Shown here piece after piece: positions 24,864 through 34,862 of a stretch of DNA of 64,000 bases (its first letter is position 1; each line of letters starts with the position of its first letter). Below the pieces are notes generated by a model. It saw only the letters and a program-made list of their open reading frames with translations, searched no databases and was not told where the DNA came from. The position numbers were made by a program, and so were the translations under genes. The stretch is from Tritonibacter scottomollicae (lineage in GTDB: Bacteria > Pseudomonadota > Alphaproteobacteria > Rhodobacterales > Rhodobacteraceae), in NCBI RefSeq assembly GCF_003003215.1, contig NZ_PVUF01000017.1, positions 1-64,000 on the forward strand. The letters are read 5' to 3'.

Positions 24864-25513
24864 TGCAATTGCCCTTCCCCCTCGCTGAAGAGCCCGAAGC
24901 CATCGCCCATGAAACAGGGCGCAAGCTCTTTGCCGGGCAATCGGAGTTCGTAAAAGGCGTGGTCGCCATGTCCGGCCTGCCGCCTGCAGACCGGATGGAG
25001 GTCTGCTTTGCCGGGCGTTCCAATGTCGGGAAATCCTCGCTGATCAACGCGCTGACCGGCACCAAGGGCCTGGCCCGTGCCTCGAACACACCGGGACGCA
25101 CGCAGGAAATCAACTACTTCACCCAAGGGCCCGAGCTCTACCTCGTTGACCTGCCCGGCTATGGCTATGCCAATGCGCCGCTGGCGGTGGTGGAGAAATG
25201 GCAGCGCCTTCTGAAACAGTATCTTTCCGGCCGCCAAACCCTGCGCCGCGCCTTTGTGCTGATCGACACCCGCCATGGCGTGAAGAAGGTCGATGAAGAG
25301 ATCATGAAGCTGCTGGACACCTCTGCCGTGACGTTCCAGGTGGTGATGACCAAGGCCGACAAGGTCAAGGACAAGGACCGCGCCAAGATCCTCGATCAGG
25401 TGCGCGAGGCGCTGTCCAAACATCCCGCAGCCTATCCCGAGATCGTGCTGACCTCCTCGGAAAAGGGCGATGGCATCGCCACCCTTCGATCCATCATCGC
25501 GCATCTGGACTAA
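24863..25513 (+). CDS. yihA: Ribosome biogenesis GTP-binding protein YihA/YsxC (EngB)
   Basis: Taking the ATG at 24863, which overlaps the previous stop, gives 216 residues. The G1 P-loop GRSNVGKSSL (51-60), G3 DLPGYGYA, G4 TKAD and G5 SSEKGDG are present, with the AxGRT-like switch NTPGRTQEINYF. It is needed for late 50S subunit assembly in other bacteria. Confidence 0.95.
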   Translation: MQLPFPLAEEPEAIAHETGRKLFAGQSEFVKGVVAMSGLPPADRMEVCFAGRSNVGKSSLINALTGTKGLARASNTPGRTQEINYFTQGPELYLVDLPGYGYANAPLAVVEKWQRLLKQYLSGRQTLRRAFVLIDTRHGVKKVDEEIMKLLDTSAVTFQVVMTKADKVKDKDRAKILDQVREALSKHPAAYPEIVLTSSEKGDGIATLRSIIAHLD

Positions 25514-25880
25514 GCCTCTGCGCCGCCTTGTGCCATACTTGGGCCTGCTGGCCATCCTGATCGCCGGACTGGTTCCGGCGGGCTGGATGCCGATGTCGGC
25601 GCAGGACGGCAAGCTGCTACTTGTGCTCTGTACCGGGGACGGCCCACAGGAGATGTGGGTCGAACTCGATGATGATACGCCAGCGCATGAGGAGGACGAC
25701 CACGGCAATCGACATTGCCCCTTCGCCTCACACCCGCCGCTGGCGGCACATCAGGCGGTCGAGTTGCCGTTGCCCCTGATGGGGCCGGAGCGGGACCTAT
25801 GGTTCCGCGCCCCTTTCACTCATCACACCGCCGGGTTTCACTGGCGCTATGATGCTCGCGGTCCGCCCGCCCTCTCCTGA
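25470..25880 (+). CDS. DUF2946-family protein, start uncertain
   Basis: The protein has a short basic start, a hydrophobic helix (LVPYLGLLAILIAGLVPAGW), then LLVLCTGDGPQ and a His/Asp-rich loop with NRHCPFASHPP, the DUF2946 pattern of small copper-linked exported proteins. The ATG at 25470 overlaps the end of yihA by 44 bp; a GTG at 25530 would avoid overlap but lose the basic residues before the helix. It is followed 73 bp later by a PepSY protein, a pairing common in copper-responsive loci. Confidence 0.65.
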   Translation: MASPPFDPSSRIWTKPLRRLVPYLGLLAILIAGLVPAGWMPMSAQDGKLLLVLCTGDGPQEMWVELDDDTPAHEEDDHGNRHCPFASHPPLAAHQAVELPLPLMGPERDLWFRAPFTHHTAGFHWRYDARGPPALS

Positions 25881-25953
25881 TTCCAAAACATCGTCATCTT
25901 GACTGCACCGAGCCCCAGGGCCCGGCCCCTTTTTGGTATGGAGATCTCTCTCA

Positions 25954-27366
25954 ATGGCACTGAGCCAAACCGCAGGCATGGACAGCCGTCCTGCCGCCCC
26001 GAACCTGTCGCAAAAATTCTATTTCGCCGCATGGCGCTGGCACTTCTACGCTGGCCTCTACGTGATCCCCTTCCTCATCATGCTGGCGCTCACCGGCCTC
26101 GGCATGATGTATATCTCGGTCTTTGACGGGCGTGACGGCGAGTATGTCGCCGTGCCTGTCGGCGAGACCGTGCAGCCCATCGAGCTGCAAACCCAAGCTG
26201 CAGTGGATGCCATTCCCGGCGCCACACTGATTGAGTGGATCGGCCCGAAGGCCGACGACCGCGCCGCCGTCGTGCGGGTCGCCGTGGAAGGCGGCAACCG
26301 CATGGTCGCCGTCGATCCCTACACGACCGAGGTCGTGGAAAGCTGGGATCGCCGCGCCGGGTGGTATGATTTCCTATCCGACATCCATGGCACCCTGCTG
26401 ATCGGCGACACAGGTGACCGGCTGATCGAAATCGCGGCCGGTCTGGCCATCGTGCTGGTGCTGACTGGCCTCTACCTCTGGTGGCCGCGTGGGGACTGGA
26501 CCTCTGCCTTTGTTCCCCGGCTTGCCGCGAAGGGCCGCGCCCTGTGGAAGAGCCTGCATGCGGTGATCGGCGTCTATATCTCGCTGATATTGGTGGTGTT
26601 TCTTGTCTCTGGTCTGTCTTGGGCGGGCATCTGGGGCGAGCGGTTCGTGCAGGCCTGGTCGACCTTTCCCGCGCAGAAATGGGACGCGGTGCCCCTGTCG
26701 GACAACACCCATGCCGGTCACATGAACCATGGCGCCATGAAGGACGTACCTTGGGCGCTGGAGCAAACTCCGATGCCCGAATCCGGATCAGACGCTGGGA
26801 TCACAGGCCTGCCCGAAGGCACCGTGGCCACGGCAGACAGCATCTACGCGCTTGGCCGCGCGCTTGGCTATCAGGGCCGTTTCCGCATCGTGTTCCCGCG
26901 CGATGACGCCGGTGTTTTCACTCTCAACCAGGACAGCATGAGCAACGACAGCGCCTGCCCGACCTGTGACCGTACCGTGCATGTCGACCAGTTCACCGGC
27001 AAGATCCTCGCCGATGTCCAATTCTCCGACTATTCGCTGGCGGGCAAGTCCATGGCCGTGGGCATCGCCTTCCACGAAGGCGACATGGGTCTGTGGAATA
27101 TTGTGCTGAACACCGTGTTCTGCCTGTCAGTGATCTTTGTTTGTGTCTCAGGCGTGGTCATGTGGCTAAAACGCCGCCCCACGCGCGCCGGTCGCCTTGC
27201 AGCGCCGCCGGTACCGCAGGATCTGCCGTTCTGGAAAGGGGCAGTCCTGATCGGGCTCTTTGCCTCACTGGCCTTCCCGCTGGTGGGTCTGACGCTGCTG
27301 GCGGTGCTTGCACTGGATGTGTTGATCCTGTCGAACCTGCCCCGCCTGAAGCGCGTGGTCAGCTGA
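25954..27366 (+). CDS. PepSY-associated transmembrane protein
   Basis: The start at 25954 (MALSQTAG) gives 470 residues; the longer frame adds seven. It has four main membrane helices, beginning WRWHFYAGLYVIPFLIMLAL and including the conserved WHxHxG-like region SDIHGTLLIGDTGDR and KSLHAVIGVYIS, with a large periplasmic part carrying a CPTC pair (ACPTCDRTVHVD). PepSY-TM proteins act in metal or siderophore-iron reduction or uptake. Adjacent DUF2946 and the histidine-rich loop THAGHMNHGAM suggest copper. Confidence 0.85.
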   Translation: MALSQTAGMDSRPAAPNLSQKFYFAAWRWHFYAGLYVIPFLIMLALTGLGMMYISVFDGRDGEYVAVPVGETVQPIELQTQAAVDAIPGATLIEWIGPKADDRAAVVRVAVEGGNRMVAVDPYTTEVVESWDRRAGWYDFLSDIHGTLLIGDTGDRLIEIAAGLAIVLVLTGLYLWWPRGDWTSAFVPRLAAKGRALWKSLHAVIGVYISLILVVFLVSGLSWAGIWGERFVQAWSTFPAQKWDAVPLSDNTHAGHMNHGAMKDVPWALEQTPMPESGSDAGITGLPEGTVATADSIYALGRALGYQGRFRIVFPRDDAGVFTLNQDSMSNDSACPTCDRTVHVDQFTGKILADVQFSDYSLAGKSMAVGIAFHEGDMGLWNIVLNTVFCLSVIFVCVSGVVMWLKRRPTRAGRLAAPPVPQDLPFWKGAVLIGLFASLAFPLVGLTLLAVLALDVLILSNLPRLKRVVS

Positions 27367-27447
27367 CGGTTTGCCCTCCGCAGTCTCACCGCTGCGGAGG
27401 GATCTCCCACACGATGGACCTTCAGCGGCCCGCCAATAAAGGCCGCG

Positions 27448-28179
27448 TCAGACGTGCTGCGCACCGTTCACTTCGATCTCGGTGCCGGAGATATAGCTGC
27501 TGTGTTCCGAACAGAGGAAATAGATCGCATCCGCCACCTCCGACGGCTGCCCCAGACGGCGCATCGGTAACTGCTCGACGATCTTGTCGGTGCCGGGGCT
27601 GAGGATGGAGGTCTCCACCTCGCCCGGCGCGATCGCGTTCACCCGCACCCCAAGCGGACCGAAGTCATGCGCCATCTCCCGCGTCAGCGCCGCCAGCGCC
27701 GCCTTTGAGGTGGCGTAGGCCGCACCCGCAAAGGGATGAACCCGGCTGCCAGCGATCGAGGTTACGTTGACCACCGATCCCTTCGCCGCTGCCAGTTCCT
27801 CCTTCAGGCCGCGCGCCAGCACGACCGAGGCAAAGAAGTTGACGTGAAACACCTTGGCCCAATCCATCAGATCGGTGTTGAGCGTGCTCAGCCGCTCCCC
27901 CTCCGGCCCCTTGGGTGAGACGCCGGCATTGTTCACCAGCGCATCAAGCTTGCCGCCCTCAAGCCGTTCCTGGATCACCCCAACGGCGTTGATGGTATCC
28001 GAAGGGTCCGACAGATCCAGCTGCACATGGTTTTCCTCGCCGCCGCCCCAGGGACATTCCTTTGGAAACGGCTGGCGCGAACAGGTGATGACCCGCCAGC
28101 CCTCGGCGTTGAACCGGCGCACGGTGGCATGGCCGATACCGCGGCTTGCGCCGGTCAAAAGCAGGGTTTTGCGACGCAT
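27448..28179 (-). CDS. Short-chain dehydrogenase/reductase
   Basis: The 243-residue product has the SDR cofactor motif TGASRGIGHA (9-18), NNAGVSP, catalytic Ser in TSIAGSRVH and the YATSK Tyr-Lys pair, ending with the usual GTEIEVNG. The substrate is not predictable. It stands alone, convergent with the PepSY gene and divergent from argB (176 bp). Confidence 0.9.
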   Translation of the reverse strand: MRRKTLLLTGASRGIGHATVRRFNAEGWRVITCSRQPFPKECPWGGGEENHVQLDLSDPSDTINAVGVIQERLEGGKLDALVNNAGVSPKGPEGERLSTLNTDLMDWAKVFHVNFFASVVLARGLKEELAAAKGSVVNVTSIAGSRVHPFAGAAYATSKAALAALTREMAHDFGPLGVRVNAIAPGEVETSILSPGTDKIVEQLPMRRLGQPSEVADAIYFLCSEHSSYISGTEIEVNGAQHV

Positions 28180-28355
28180 GGCGCGGATCCTTTCGCGGGT
28201 GACTCAATGCCCTCGACACTAGCACCCGCACCCGTGACGGCAATGCCGCGTAGACCATCCCGTGCCAGATCATCCTTGGCAGATGCTGCGGAAATGCGTA
28301 ACACCCTTGTAACACCCCACCCCGGCACAGTCCGGGGCATCAGGACCTGACAGCG

Positions 28356-29216
28356 ATGAAGACCCAAGACATGAACCGCGACTGGATTGCCACTGCCGAA
28401 ACCCTCTCGAGCGCCCTGCCCTATCTGCAGCGCTATGACGACGCCATCGTGGTGATCAAACTCGGCGGTCACGCCATGGGCAGCGACGAGGGCATGGAGA
28501 GCTTTGCCCGCGATGTGGTCCTGCTGCGTCAGGTCGGGGTGAACCCGGTTGTCGTGCATGGCGGCGGCCCCATGATCAACGCGATGCTGGACAAGCTGCA
28601 GATCCGCTCCGAATTCGTCAACGGCAAGCGTGTGACCGATGCCGCCACCATGGAAGTGGTCGAAATGGTCCTGTCCGGCATGGTCAACAAGCGCATTGTG
28701 CAGGCGATCAATGCGCAGGGCGGCAAGGGTATCGGCCTGTCGGGCAAGGATGCCAATCTCATCACCTGCGAGCCGACCGACCCCGCGCTTGGCTTCGTCG
28801 GCACCCCGTCGGAGGTGAACGCCGACATGCTGAAGAACCTGTTCGAGAAAGAGTTCATCCCCGTCATCGCCCCGATCGGTTCCGGCGCCGAGGGCGGCAC
28901 GTTCAACATCAACGGCGATACCGCCGCCGGGGCCGTGGCCGCCGCGCTGCGCGCCGACCGGCTGTTGCTGCTGACGGATGTCGCCGGGGTCAAGAACTCG
29001 GATGGCGTTGTTGTGACAGAGCTCACGGCCGCGGATGTGGATGCCATGACCGCCGAGGGCGTGATCGCCGGTGGGATGATCCCCAAGACCGAAACCGCGC
29101 TGGCCGCGGTACGCGGTGGCGTGCGGGCCTGCACCATCGTTGATGGCCGGGTGCCAAACGCGGTTCTGCTGGAACTGTTCACCGACCATGGCGCCGGATC
29201 CATGATCCGCAACTAA
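28356..29216 (+). CDS. argB: Acetylglutamate kinase
   Basis: The 286-residue product is a complete Arg[10 protein letters not shown] near the N terminus, [12 protein letters not shown] for the substrate glycine loop, [13 protein letters not shown], and [14 protein letters not shown]. It phosphorylates N-acetylglutamate in the second step of arginine synthesis. It follows yidC and yihA in the order seen in relatives, after the PepSY and SDR genes. No arginine-specific leader was recognised. Confidence 0.97.
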   Translation: MKTQDMNRDWIATAETLSSALPYLQRYDDAIVVIKLGGHAMGSDEGMESFARDVVLLRQVGVNPVVVHGGGPMINAMLDKLQIRSEFVNGKRVTDAATMEVVEMVLSGMVNKRIVQAINAQGGKGIGLSGKDANLITCEPTDPALGFVGTPSEVNADMLKNLFEKEFIPVIAPIGSGAEGGTFNINGDTAAGAVAAALRADRLLLLTDVAGVKNSDGVVVTELTAADVDAMTAEGVIAGGMIPKTETALAAVRGGVRACTIVDGRVPNAVLLELFTDHGAGSMIRN

Positions 29217-29296
29217 AATTGCCAGTGTTAAAGACGACAGGCCGACTGTCGTTTGCGCGCTTGCCACGGGCGGCCAATTCCGCGTCTGCTGGGGGT

Positions 29297-29998
29297 ATGA
29301 CTGATGTCCCGCCACCAGAACATTCCGCCGCGACAGATCGCTACCACCGCATCCTGGCTGTGCTTCGCCGGCGTGGCCTGATGATCTATGGTGGCATTCA
29401 CCCAGAGCGTGTGCCGGTGCCCGGAGTTGCCAATGGAACGCTGCTTCTGATCGGTACAGCCAGCACCTTTTGGGACAAGTTTTGCGCTGCGCCCGAAGGC
29501 ACCGACACGTCCCCCGACCCCATTGATCGCTATTCCACCCGCGTGCTGACCGCCCTGGCAGAGCAGCTGCAGGCGATCACTGTATATTTTCCCTTCGGTG
29601 AGCCGCCTTACGCGCCGTTCGTCGCCTGGGCGCTGGCCTCCGGTCGTGCTTTCACATCCCCGTCGCAAATGCTGGTGCATGATGAGGTCGGCATGCTGAT
29701 TTCCTATCGAGGAGCGCTTCACTTTGACGAGATATTTGCCCTCCCGACGCCCCGGCACACGCGCTCGCCCTGTGAAACCTGTGTCGCCCGCCCTTGCCTT
29801 GCTACATGCCCGGCACACGCACTGGTTGACGCCGGCCCCTACAAGCTGGCAGCCTGTCACGACCACCTTGATACGCCGCAGGGAGCGGAGTGCATGGCAT
29901 CGGGCTGCATTGCGCGCCGGGCCTGCCCGCTCAGTGCCGGTGCCGGGCGCCCAACAGCGCAAAATACCCACCACATGAGATATTTTCATCGCCCATGA
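29297..29998 (+). CDS. Ferredoxin-like 4Fe-4S protein
   Basis: From the ATG at 29297 (after GGGGGT) the product is 233 residues. The C-terminal third carries CETCVARPCLATCP and CMASGCIARRACPL, two cysteine clusters resembling 4Fe-4S sites but with unusual spacing. The N-terminal part shows no familiar domain. It overlaps the downstream phosphatase gene by ATGA and probably forms an operon with it. A role in electron transfer is likely; the partner is unknown. Confidence 0.65.
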   Translation: MTDVPPPEHSAATDRYHRILAVLRRRGLMIYGGIHPERVPVPGVANGTLLLIGTASTFWDKFCAAPEGTDTSPDPIDRYSTRVLTALAEQLQAITVYFPFGEPPYAPFVAWALASGRAFTSPSQMLVHDEVGMLISYRGALHFDEIFALPTPRHTRSPCETCVARPCLATCPAHALVDAGPYKLAACHDHLDTPQGAECMASGCIARRACPLSAGAGRPTAQNTHHMRYFHRP

Positions 29999-30492
29999 CC
30001 TGCACCTTGTTTCTGACCCGCCATGCCAAATCCGCGTGGAACACCGACGCACCAAGCGACCATGCACGACCTCTCAACAAACGGGGCCGTCGCTCTGCCG
30101 GCGCCCTGGGCAATTGGTTGCACCAACAGAGCGTGCAGCCGCAACAGGTCCTGTCATCCTCTGCACAGCGCACCCGTGAAACCTATGAGCTGATGGAACT
30201 CCCCGCCCCTGCGACCTTCACCGAGCGTCTCTACCACGCCAGCGCCCAGATCATTCTCGACGTCCTGCGCGAGGCCTCGAAACCTAATGTGCTACTGCTC
30301 GGTCACAATCCCGGCCTGATGCAGTTCGCCCATGACATCGTGAAACACCCGCCCGCTCATTCCCGCTTTGAGGACTATCCGACCGGCGCCACACTGATGG
30401 TGCAGTTCGAGATCGCCTCCTGGGATCAGCTGCAAACCGCATCCGGTAGGGTGCTCGATTTCGTGGTGCCCCGCGAACTTCTGGGCGAATAG
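29995..30492 (+). CDS. SixA-like histidine phosphatase
   Basis: The ATG at 29995 overlaps the previous stop and begins TCTLFLTRHAKSAWN, holding the RHxK/R phospho-histidine site (H10 region). The later GHNPGLMQF is the second catalytic histidine motif, as in SixA and other short histidine phosphatases (165 residues). SixA acts on phospho-histidine of phosphotransfer proteins; here the target is unknown. Confidence 0.85.
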   Translation: MTCTLFLTRHAKSAWNTDAPSDHARPLNKRGRRSAGALGNWLHQQSVQPQQVLSSSAQRTRETYELMELPAPATFTERLYHASAQIILDVLREASKPNVLLLGHNPGLMQFAHDIVKHPPAHSRFEDYPTGATLMVQFEIASWDQLQTASGRVLDFVVPRELLGE

Positions 30493-30699
30493 TGATTGCG
30501 CCCCCCCCTGCCCGCGCGTAATCTATCGCACATCGAAACAGGAGATTTGATGTCCCGTTGATGTGGGCGCTGCGGCGCCGCTGACGCACTTTTAAACACA
30601 CACAAGCGGTCGCTGCCTAGGCCGCTCCTGTTAATGTGCGCTTCTCACACTCAATTCATTCGCCGCCTCAGCGCGGTCTACGACGGGATATCCCTGACA

Positions 30700-31125
30700 A
30701 TGATCAGACCCTACACATCGTCGGACAAACCGACAGTCCTCCACATCTGGCGCAGCGCAAGCGCAATCGCTCACCCGTTTCTGAGCACCGAACACACGGA
30801 TCAGGCAGAAGCCATGATCCGCGACCAATTCCTCGACCTTGCAGAAACATGGATGATCGAAGCCAACGGCACTGCGGTCGGCTTCATCGCCCTGCTCGGC
30901 ACGGAGGTCGGTGGGCTCTTTGTGCTTCCAGCGCACCAAGGCAAGGGCCTTGGCCGTGCCCTGCTGAACCACGCCGCACAATCCCGCGCACAGCTAAGCC
31001 TGTGCGTTTTTTCCGCAAATCACGCCGCCCGCGGTTTTTATACGGCGTATGGATTTGAGGCGGAAGAGGAACGGCTCAACGACTTCTTCGGCCACCCAGA
31101 GATTGTAATGCGTCGACGCTGCTAA
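30700..31125 (+). CDS. GNAT-family N-acetyltransferase
   Basis: The start at 30700 (MIRPYTSSDKPTVLHIW) is the natural domain start and gives 141 residues. Motif A LFVLPAHQGKGLGRALLNHA (a clear Q-G-K-G-L-G acetyl-CoA loop) and the C-terminal FYTAYGFEAE match small GNAT enzymes of the YjaB/PhnO type. The substrate is unknown. Confidence 0.85.
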   Translation: MIRPYTSSDKPTVLHIWRSASAIAHPFLSTEHTDQAEAMIRDQFLDLAETWMIEANGTAVGFIALLGTEVGGLFVLPAHQGKGLGRALLNHAAQSRAQLSLCVFSANHAARGFYTAYGFEAEEERLNDFFGHPEIVMRRRC

Positions 31126-31273
31126 CGGGCTCAAGGGCGGCAGGCGGGTGGCATCCATGTGGTGCTGCCCGCTTCCGCGCCATTGCGCATTTCCGTGCCA
31201 CTCTTGGGCGCGCGCTTGGCCTATCTTTCAGCTTTTCAAAAATATCTCGGGGGATCGGACCCGCAGGGGCCGA

Positions 31274-31294
31274 CAAGGGGGCAGCGCCCCCTTG
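31274..31294. repeat. GC-rich perfect inverted repeat, intergenic
   Basis: CAAGGGGGC and GCCCCCTTG form a perfect 9-bp stem with a 3-nt loop, preceded by CTCGGGGGATCGGACC. This resembles GC-rich hairpins scattered between roseobacter genes. It may act as a weak terminator or mRNA stabiliser after the GNAT gene. Confidence 0.5.
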
Positions 31295-31311
31295 CCATCA
31301 CCAGACAAGTG

Positions 31312-31338
31312 AAAAGGCCGGGCAATGCCCGGCCTTTT
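31312..31338. terminator. Bidirectional rho-independent terminator
   Basis: AAAAGGCCGGGC and GCCCGGCCTTTT form a perfect 12-bp stem with a 3-nt loop, with A/T tracts on both sides. It lies 27 bp from the end of the transporter ATPase gene and would also end transcripts from the GNAT gene. Confidence 0.85.
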
Positions 31339-31364
31339 CTCAATTCAGCAGCAAAAGCAGGTCC

Positions 31365-32156
31365 TCAGTGACCGAGGATCTGACTGAGGAACAACTTGGT
31401 ACGTTCGCTCTGCGGGTTGTTGAAGAACTCTTCCGGCTCGTTCTGTTCCACGATCTGCCCGGCATCCATAAAGATCACACGGTTCGCCACCTGACGGGCA
31501 AAGCCCATCTCATGGGTCACGCAGAGCATGGTCATACCTTCTTCGGCCAGCTCGATCATGGTGTCGAGCACCTCTTTGATCATCTCCGGATCCAGCGCCG
31601 AAGTCGGCTCATCGAACAGCATGATGCGCGGCATCATGCACAGGCTGCGCGCGATCGCCACACGCTGCTGCTGTCCGCCCGAAAGCTGGCCGGGGTATTT
31701 GTCGGCCTGCTCTGGAATCTTCACCTTCTCGAGGAAATGCATCGCGCGCTCCTCGGCTTCTTTCTTGGGCGTTTTGCGCACCCAGATCGGCGCCAGCGTG
31801 CAGTTTTCCAGGATCGTCAGATGCGGAAACAGGTTGAAGTGCTGAAACACCATGCCAACCTCGGAGCGGATCTTGTCGATATTCTTGAGGTCATTCGACA
31901 GTTCCGTCCCATCCACCAGAATATTCCCCGCCTGGTGCTCCTCAAGAGCGTTCAGGCAGCGGATCAGGGTGGACTTGCCAGAGCCCGAAGGCCCGGCAAT
32001 TACGATACGTTCACCCTGATTTACCGTCAGGTTGATATCGCGCAGCACATGGAAAGACCCGTACCACTTGTTCATATCGGAGATCTGGATTGCGACCTCA
32101 TCCGAGACTTTCATCTTGGAGCGATCGATTTGACGGTCGAGAGCAAGTTCAGACAT
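31365..32156 (-). CDS. bztD: Polar amino-acid ABC transporter ATPase (BztD-type)
   Basis: The 263-residue ATPase has Walker [10 protein letters not shown] (55-63), signature [15 protein letters not shown], Walker [12 protein letters not shown] and the H loop CVTHEMGFA. It closes the operon bztABCD, which in Rhodobacter imports glutamate, glutamine, aspartate and asparagine. It is preceded by the permease gene with a 12-bp gap. Confidence 0.92.
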   Translation of the reverse strand: MSELALDRQIDRSKMKVSDEVAIQISDMNKWYGSFHVLRDINLTVNQGERIVIAGPSGSGKSTLIRCLNALEEHQAGNILVDGTELSNDLKNIDKIRSEVGMVFQHFNLFPHLTILENCTLAPIWVRKTPKKEAEERAMHFLEKVKIPEQADKYPGQLSGGQQQRVAIARSLCMMPRIMLFDEPTSALDPEMIKEVLDTMIELAEEGMTMLCVTHEMGFARQVANRVIFMDAGQIVEQNEPEEFFNNPQSERTKLFLSQILGH

Positions 32157-32168
32157 CTGTTGAACTCC

Positions 32169-33497
32169 TTATCGGTGGCCAGTCTGGAGTTTGCGCTCCA
32201 GATACATGGAATAACGGGACATGCCGAAGCAGAAGACGAAGAACAGGAACGCGATAAAGCCGTAAAGCTCCCACACGAGGCCGTTCCAATCGGCGTCAGC
32301 ACGAATGGCGTTGGTGAGGTTCAGCGGGTCGAAGAGACCGATGACCGACACAAGGGTGGTGTCCTTGAACACGCCGATGAAGGTAGAAACGATGCCCGGG
32401 ATCGAGATCTTCAGTGCCTGCGGCATGATGATCAGACGCTGCGCCTGCCAGTAGTTGAGACCGAGACTGTCGGCGCCCTCATACTGACCCGTCGGCAGAG
32501 CGGCGAGACCACCCCGGATCACCTCGGCCATATAGGCGGAGGCAAACAGCGTCACCATGATGAACACGCGCATGATGATGTCGAAGTTGGTGCCCGGCGG
32601 CATGAAGATGTTCAACAGCGTCGAGGCCACAAACAGAAGCGTGATCAGCGGCACGCCGCGGATGAACTCGATGAAGCACACGCAAAGCGTCTTGACGATC
32701 AGCAGATCCGATTGCCGGCCCAGTGCCAACACGATCCCGATCGGCAGCGACAGGCCAATGGCCACCACCCCGATGGTAATCGACAGCATGAAGCCGCCAA
32801 AGGCACGCGATTGCACCGGTTCCAACGCGAGCGGCATGATCGAGGCAAGCCCCGAAGACAGCAATGACGCGGCAAACATCCACCAAAGCACCGCCGATAC
32901 GACACCGACGATCAGCGCGATCAACTCCGAAGTGCTCTTGAGGAGCCACTTGTAGACCACAAAGCCCACCACGAACCCCAGAGCAACCGCAACTGGCGTC
33001 CAGATCGTGCCGCCCCACAGCAGCCATGGCATGATGAAAGGATAGGCGCCCGAGAAATAGATCAGCTTGCCCGAAACCCGGTCCGAGTAGAGGATCGGGG
33101 CCAGCGCCACGGCCAGCAACACAAAGGCCAGAATCGGACGCCAGCGTTGATCCACTGTCCCCTCTTCCGTTCCGTTTGGATAGAAGCCGAACAGCAACTG
33201 CGGCCAGCGCTCGGCGATCACGCCCCAGCACGCCCCGGCATTGTGCCCGGTCCGTCCCAGCTGCTCAAAGATATCGCGGCATTCGGGCAGCGAGGCCGCC
33301 GACCATGTCGGCACCCAAGCCCAATGAAACAGCCCCATCAAGAGTTGGATCACGAAGTACAACGCAACCAGTGTCAGGATCGAATTGAACCAACCGGAGA
33401 ACAGATTGGCGCGCATCCAGCCCACCACACCGACAGCACTGGCTGGCGGATCCTTCTGCGGCAGCATCTCAGTGCGTACGAAAGAAATGTCACTCAT
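32169..33497 (-). CDS. bztC: Amino-acid ABC transporter permease (BztC-type)
   Basis: The 442-residue product is long for a polar amino-acid permease, as in BztC/AapM: an N-terminal part with several extra helices, then the core with the EAA-type loop GLAALPTGQYEGADSLGLN. The extended N terminus is shared with BztB and marks the Bzt/Aap subfamily. It starts 1 bp after bztB. Confidence 0.92.
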   Translation of the reverse strand: MSDISFVRTEMLPQKDPPASAVGVVGWMRANLFSGWFNSILTLVALYFVIQLLMGLFHWAWVPTWSAASLPECRDIFEQLGRTGHNAGACWGVIAERWPQLLFGFYPNGTEEGTVDQRWRPILAFVLLAVALAPILYSDRVSGKLIYFSGAYPFIMPWLLWGGTIWTPVAVALGFVVGFVVYKWLLKSTSELIALIVGVVSAVLWWMFAASLLSSGLASIMPLALEPVQSRAFGGFMLSITIGVVAIGLSLPIGIVLALGRQSDLLIVKTLCVCFIEFIRGVPLITLLFVASTLLNIFMPPGTNFDIIMRVFIMVTLFASAYMAEVIRGGLAALPTGQYEGADSLGLNYWQAQRLIIMPQALKISIPGIVSTFIGVFKDTTLVSVIGLFDPLNLTNAIRADADWNGLVWELYGFIAFLFFVFCFGMSRYSMYLERKLQTGHR

Positions 33498-33498
33498 A

Positions 33499-34767
33499 TT
33501 ACCGCTCCACCAGTTTAACGCGATTGTTGTACCAGTTCATGAAGCTGGAGATCAGCAGGCTGATCGTCAGATAGACGAGCATACCAAGCATGACGGTTTC
33601 CAACTCCCGTCCGGTCTGGTTCATGGTGATCCCCATCAATGTACCGGTCAAATCCATGTAGCCAACGGCAATCGCCAGCGAGGAGTTCTTGGTCAAGTTC
33701 AGATAGTTGGAGATCAGCGGCGGAATGATGACCCGCAGCGCCTGCGGCAGGATCACGAGGTTCATGATCCGCTTGGGACGTAGGCCAAGGGCCGCAGCCG
33801 CCTCTGTTTGCCCCTGGGAGATCGCAAGGATACCAGAGCGCACGATCTCGGCAATGAAGGCTGCCGTGTAGAGCGACAAGGCCAGCCACAGCGCAATCAG
33901 CGAGTTGCGCATATGGGTGCCGCCTTGGAAGTTGAAGCCCTTCAGCTCCGGATAGCCAAGATGGAAACCCAAGACCAACAGCAGCAGCACAGAGGGCAGC
34001 AGAACAACCGCGGCACGGATGTGCCATATGGTTGGACGCAACCCGGTGGACTCCTGCTTTGCATCGGCCCATTGACGGATCTTCGTGGACACAAAGAGGC
34101 TGCCACCCAACACGATCAGAAACGCTATGAGATCAAGCGAGATATCGAAACGAACGGCGGCATCACCAAACACCGAGACATTGCCCAGCGAGTTGTGGAA
34201 CAGCGGTTCGGGCACATAGACGCCGCGATTGGTCAGCGCCACGCTGTCCATAACATGCATGGCCGCATCAGAGTTGTCTCCCCTGAACGCGCTTGGGGCC
34301 GGCAGGGTCTCGATCATGATCGCCATGATGAAGACAATCCAGAGCAGGACCGGCACGTTGCGGAACATCTCCACATAGACAGTCATCAGCCGTGCGACGA
34401 GCCAGTTCGAGGACAGGCGCAGCACGCCAATGATCACACCAAGAACGGTCGCGGTGATACAGCCGAGAAAGGCAACGAGCAGCGTGTTCAGCAGACCGAT
34501 CAGGGCGGCCCGCATGTGGCTGTCCTGGTTGTCATAGTCCAGAAGACGCTGGTTGATGTCATAGCCGGCGGGCTCTGACAGGAAACTGAAGCTAGGCTCT
34601 TTGCCCAGATCTGTAAGGTTTTGAACGGTATTGCTGATCACCCATCCAACGAGGATGAGAAACCCGATCATCGCAACCACCTGAATGGTCGCCGAACGAT
34701 AGCGGGTATCGTAAATCAGCATCGACAACCGAAAACTCTGTTTCGGCGGGTCAGACAAAGTCGACAT
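33499..34767 (-). CDS. bztB: Amino-acid ABC transporter permease (BztB-type)
   Basis: The 422-residue product has a first helix (IQVVAMIGFLILVGWVISN), a periplasmic loop and a C-terminal transport core with ILAISQGQTEAAAALGLRPK, the cytoplasmic EAA-type loop that docks on the ATPase. Together with BztC it forms the heterodimeric channel. It is separated from bztA by 137 bp that include a strong hairpin. Confidence 0.92.
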   Translation of the reverse strand: MSTLSDPPKQSFRLSMLIYDTRYRSATIQVVAMIGFLILVGWVISNTVQNLTDLGKEPSFSFLSEPAGYDINQRLLDYDNQDSHMRAALIGLLNTLLVAFLGCITATVLGVIIGVLRLSSNWLVARLMTVYVEMFRNVPVLLWIVFIMAIMIETLPAPSAFRGDNSDAAMHVMDSVALTNRGVYVPEPLFHNSLGNVSVFGDAAVRFDISLDLIAFLIVLGGSLFVSTKIRQWADAKQESTGLRPTIWHIRAAVVLLPSVLLLLVLGFHLGYPELKGFNFQGGTHMRNSLIALWLALSLYTAAFIAEIVRSGILAISQGQTEAAAALGLRPKRIMNLVILPQALRVIIPPLISNYLNLTKNSSLAIAVGYMDLTGTLMGITMNQTGRELETVMLGMLVYLTISLLISSFMNWYNNRVKLVER

Positions 34768-34862
34768 ATGTAGGGATCCCCGAGGCCTGCAGTTCCAATC
34801 CTCCCGGCAAGGTTTTCCCTCGCTCTGTGACTGGTCGCAGATTTCGTTATTTTACTGGGAAG

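Noticed and set aside
31368-32867. Plus-strand frame (499 residues) opposite bztD-bztC
   Set aside because: Antisense of two transporter genes; composition unlike a real protein.
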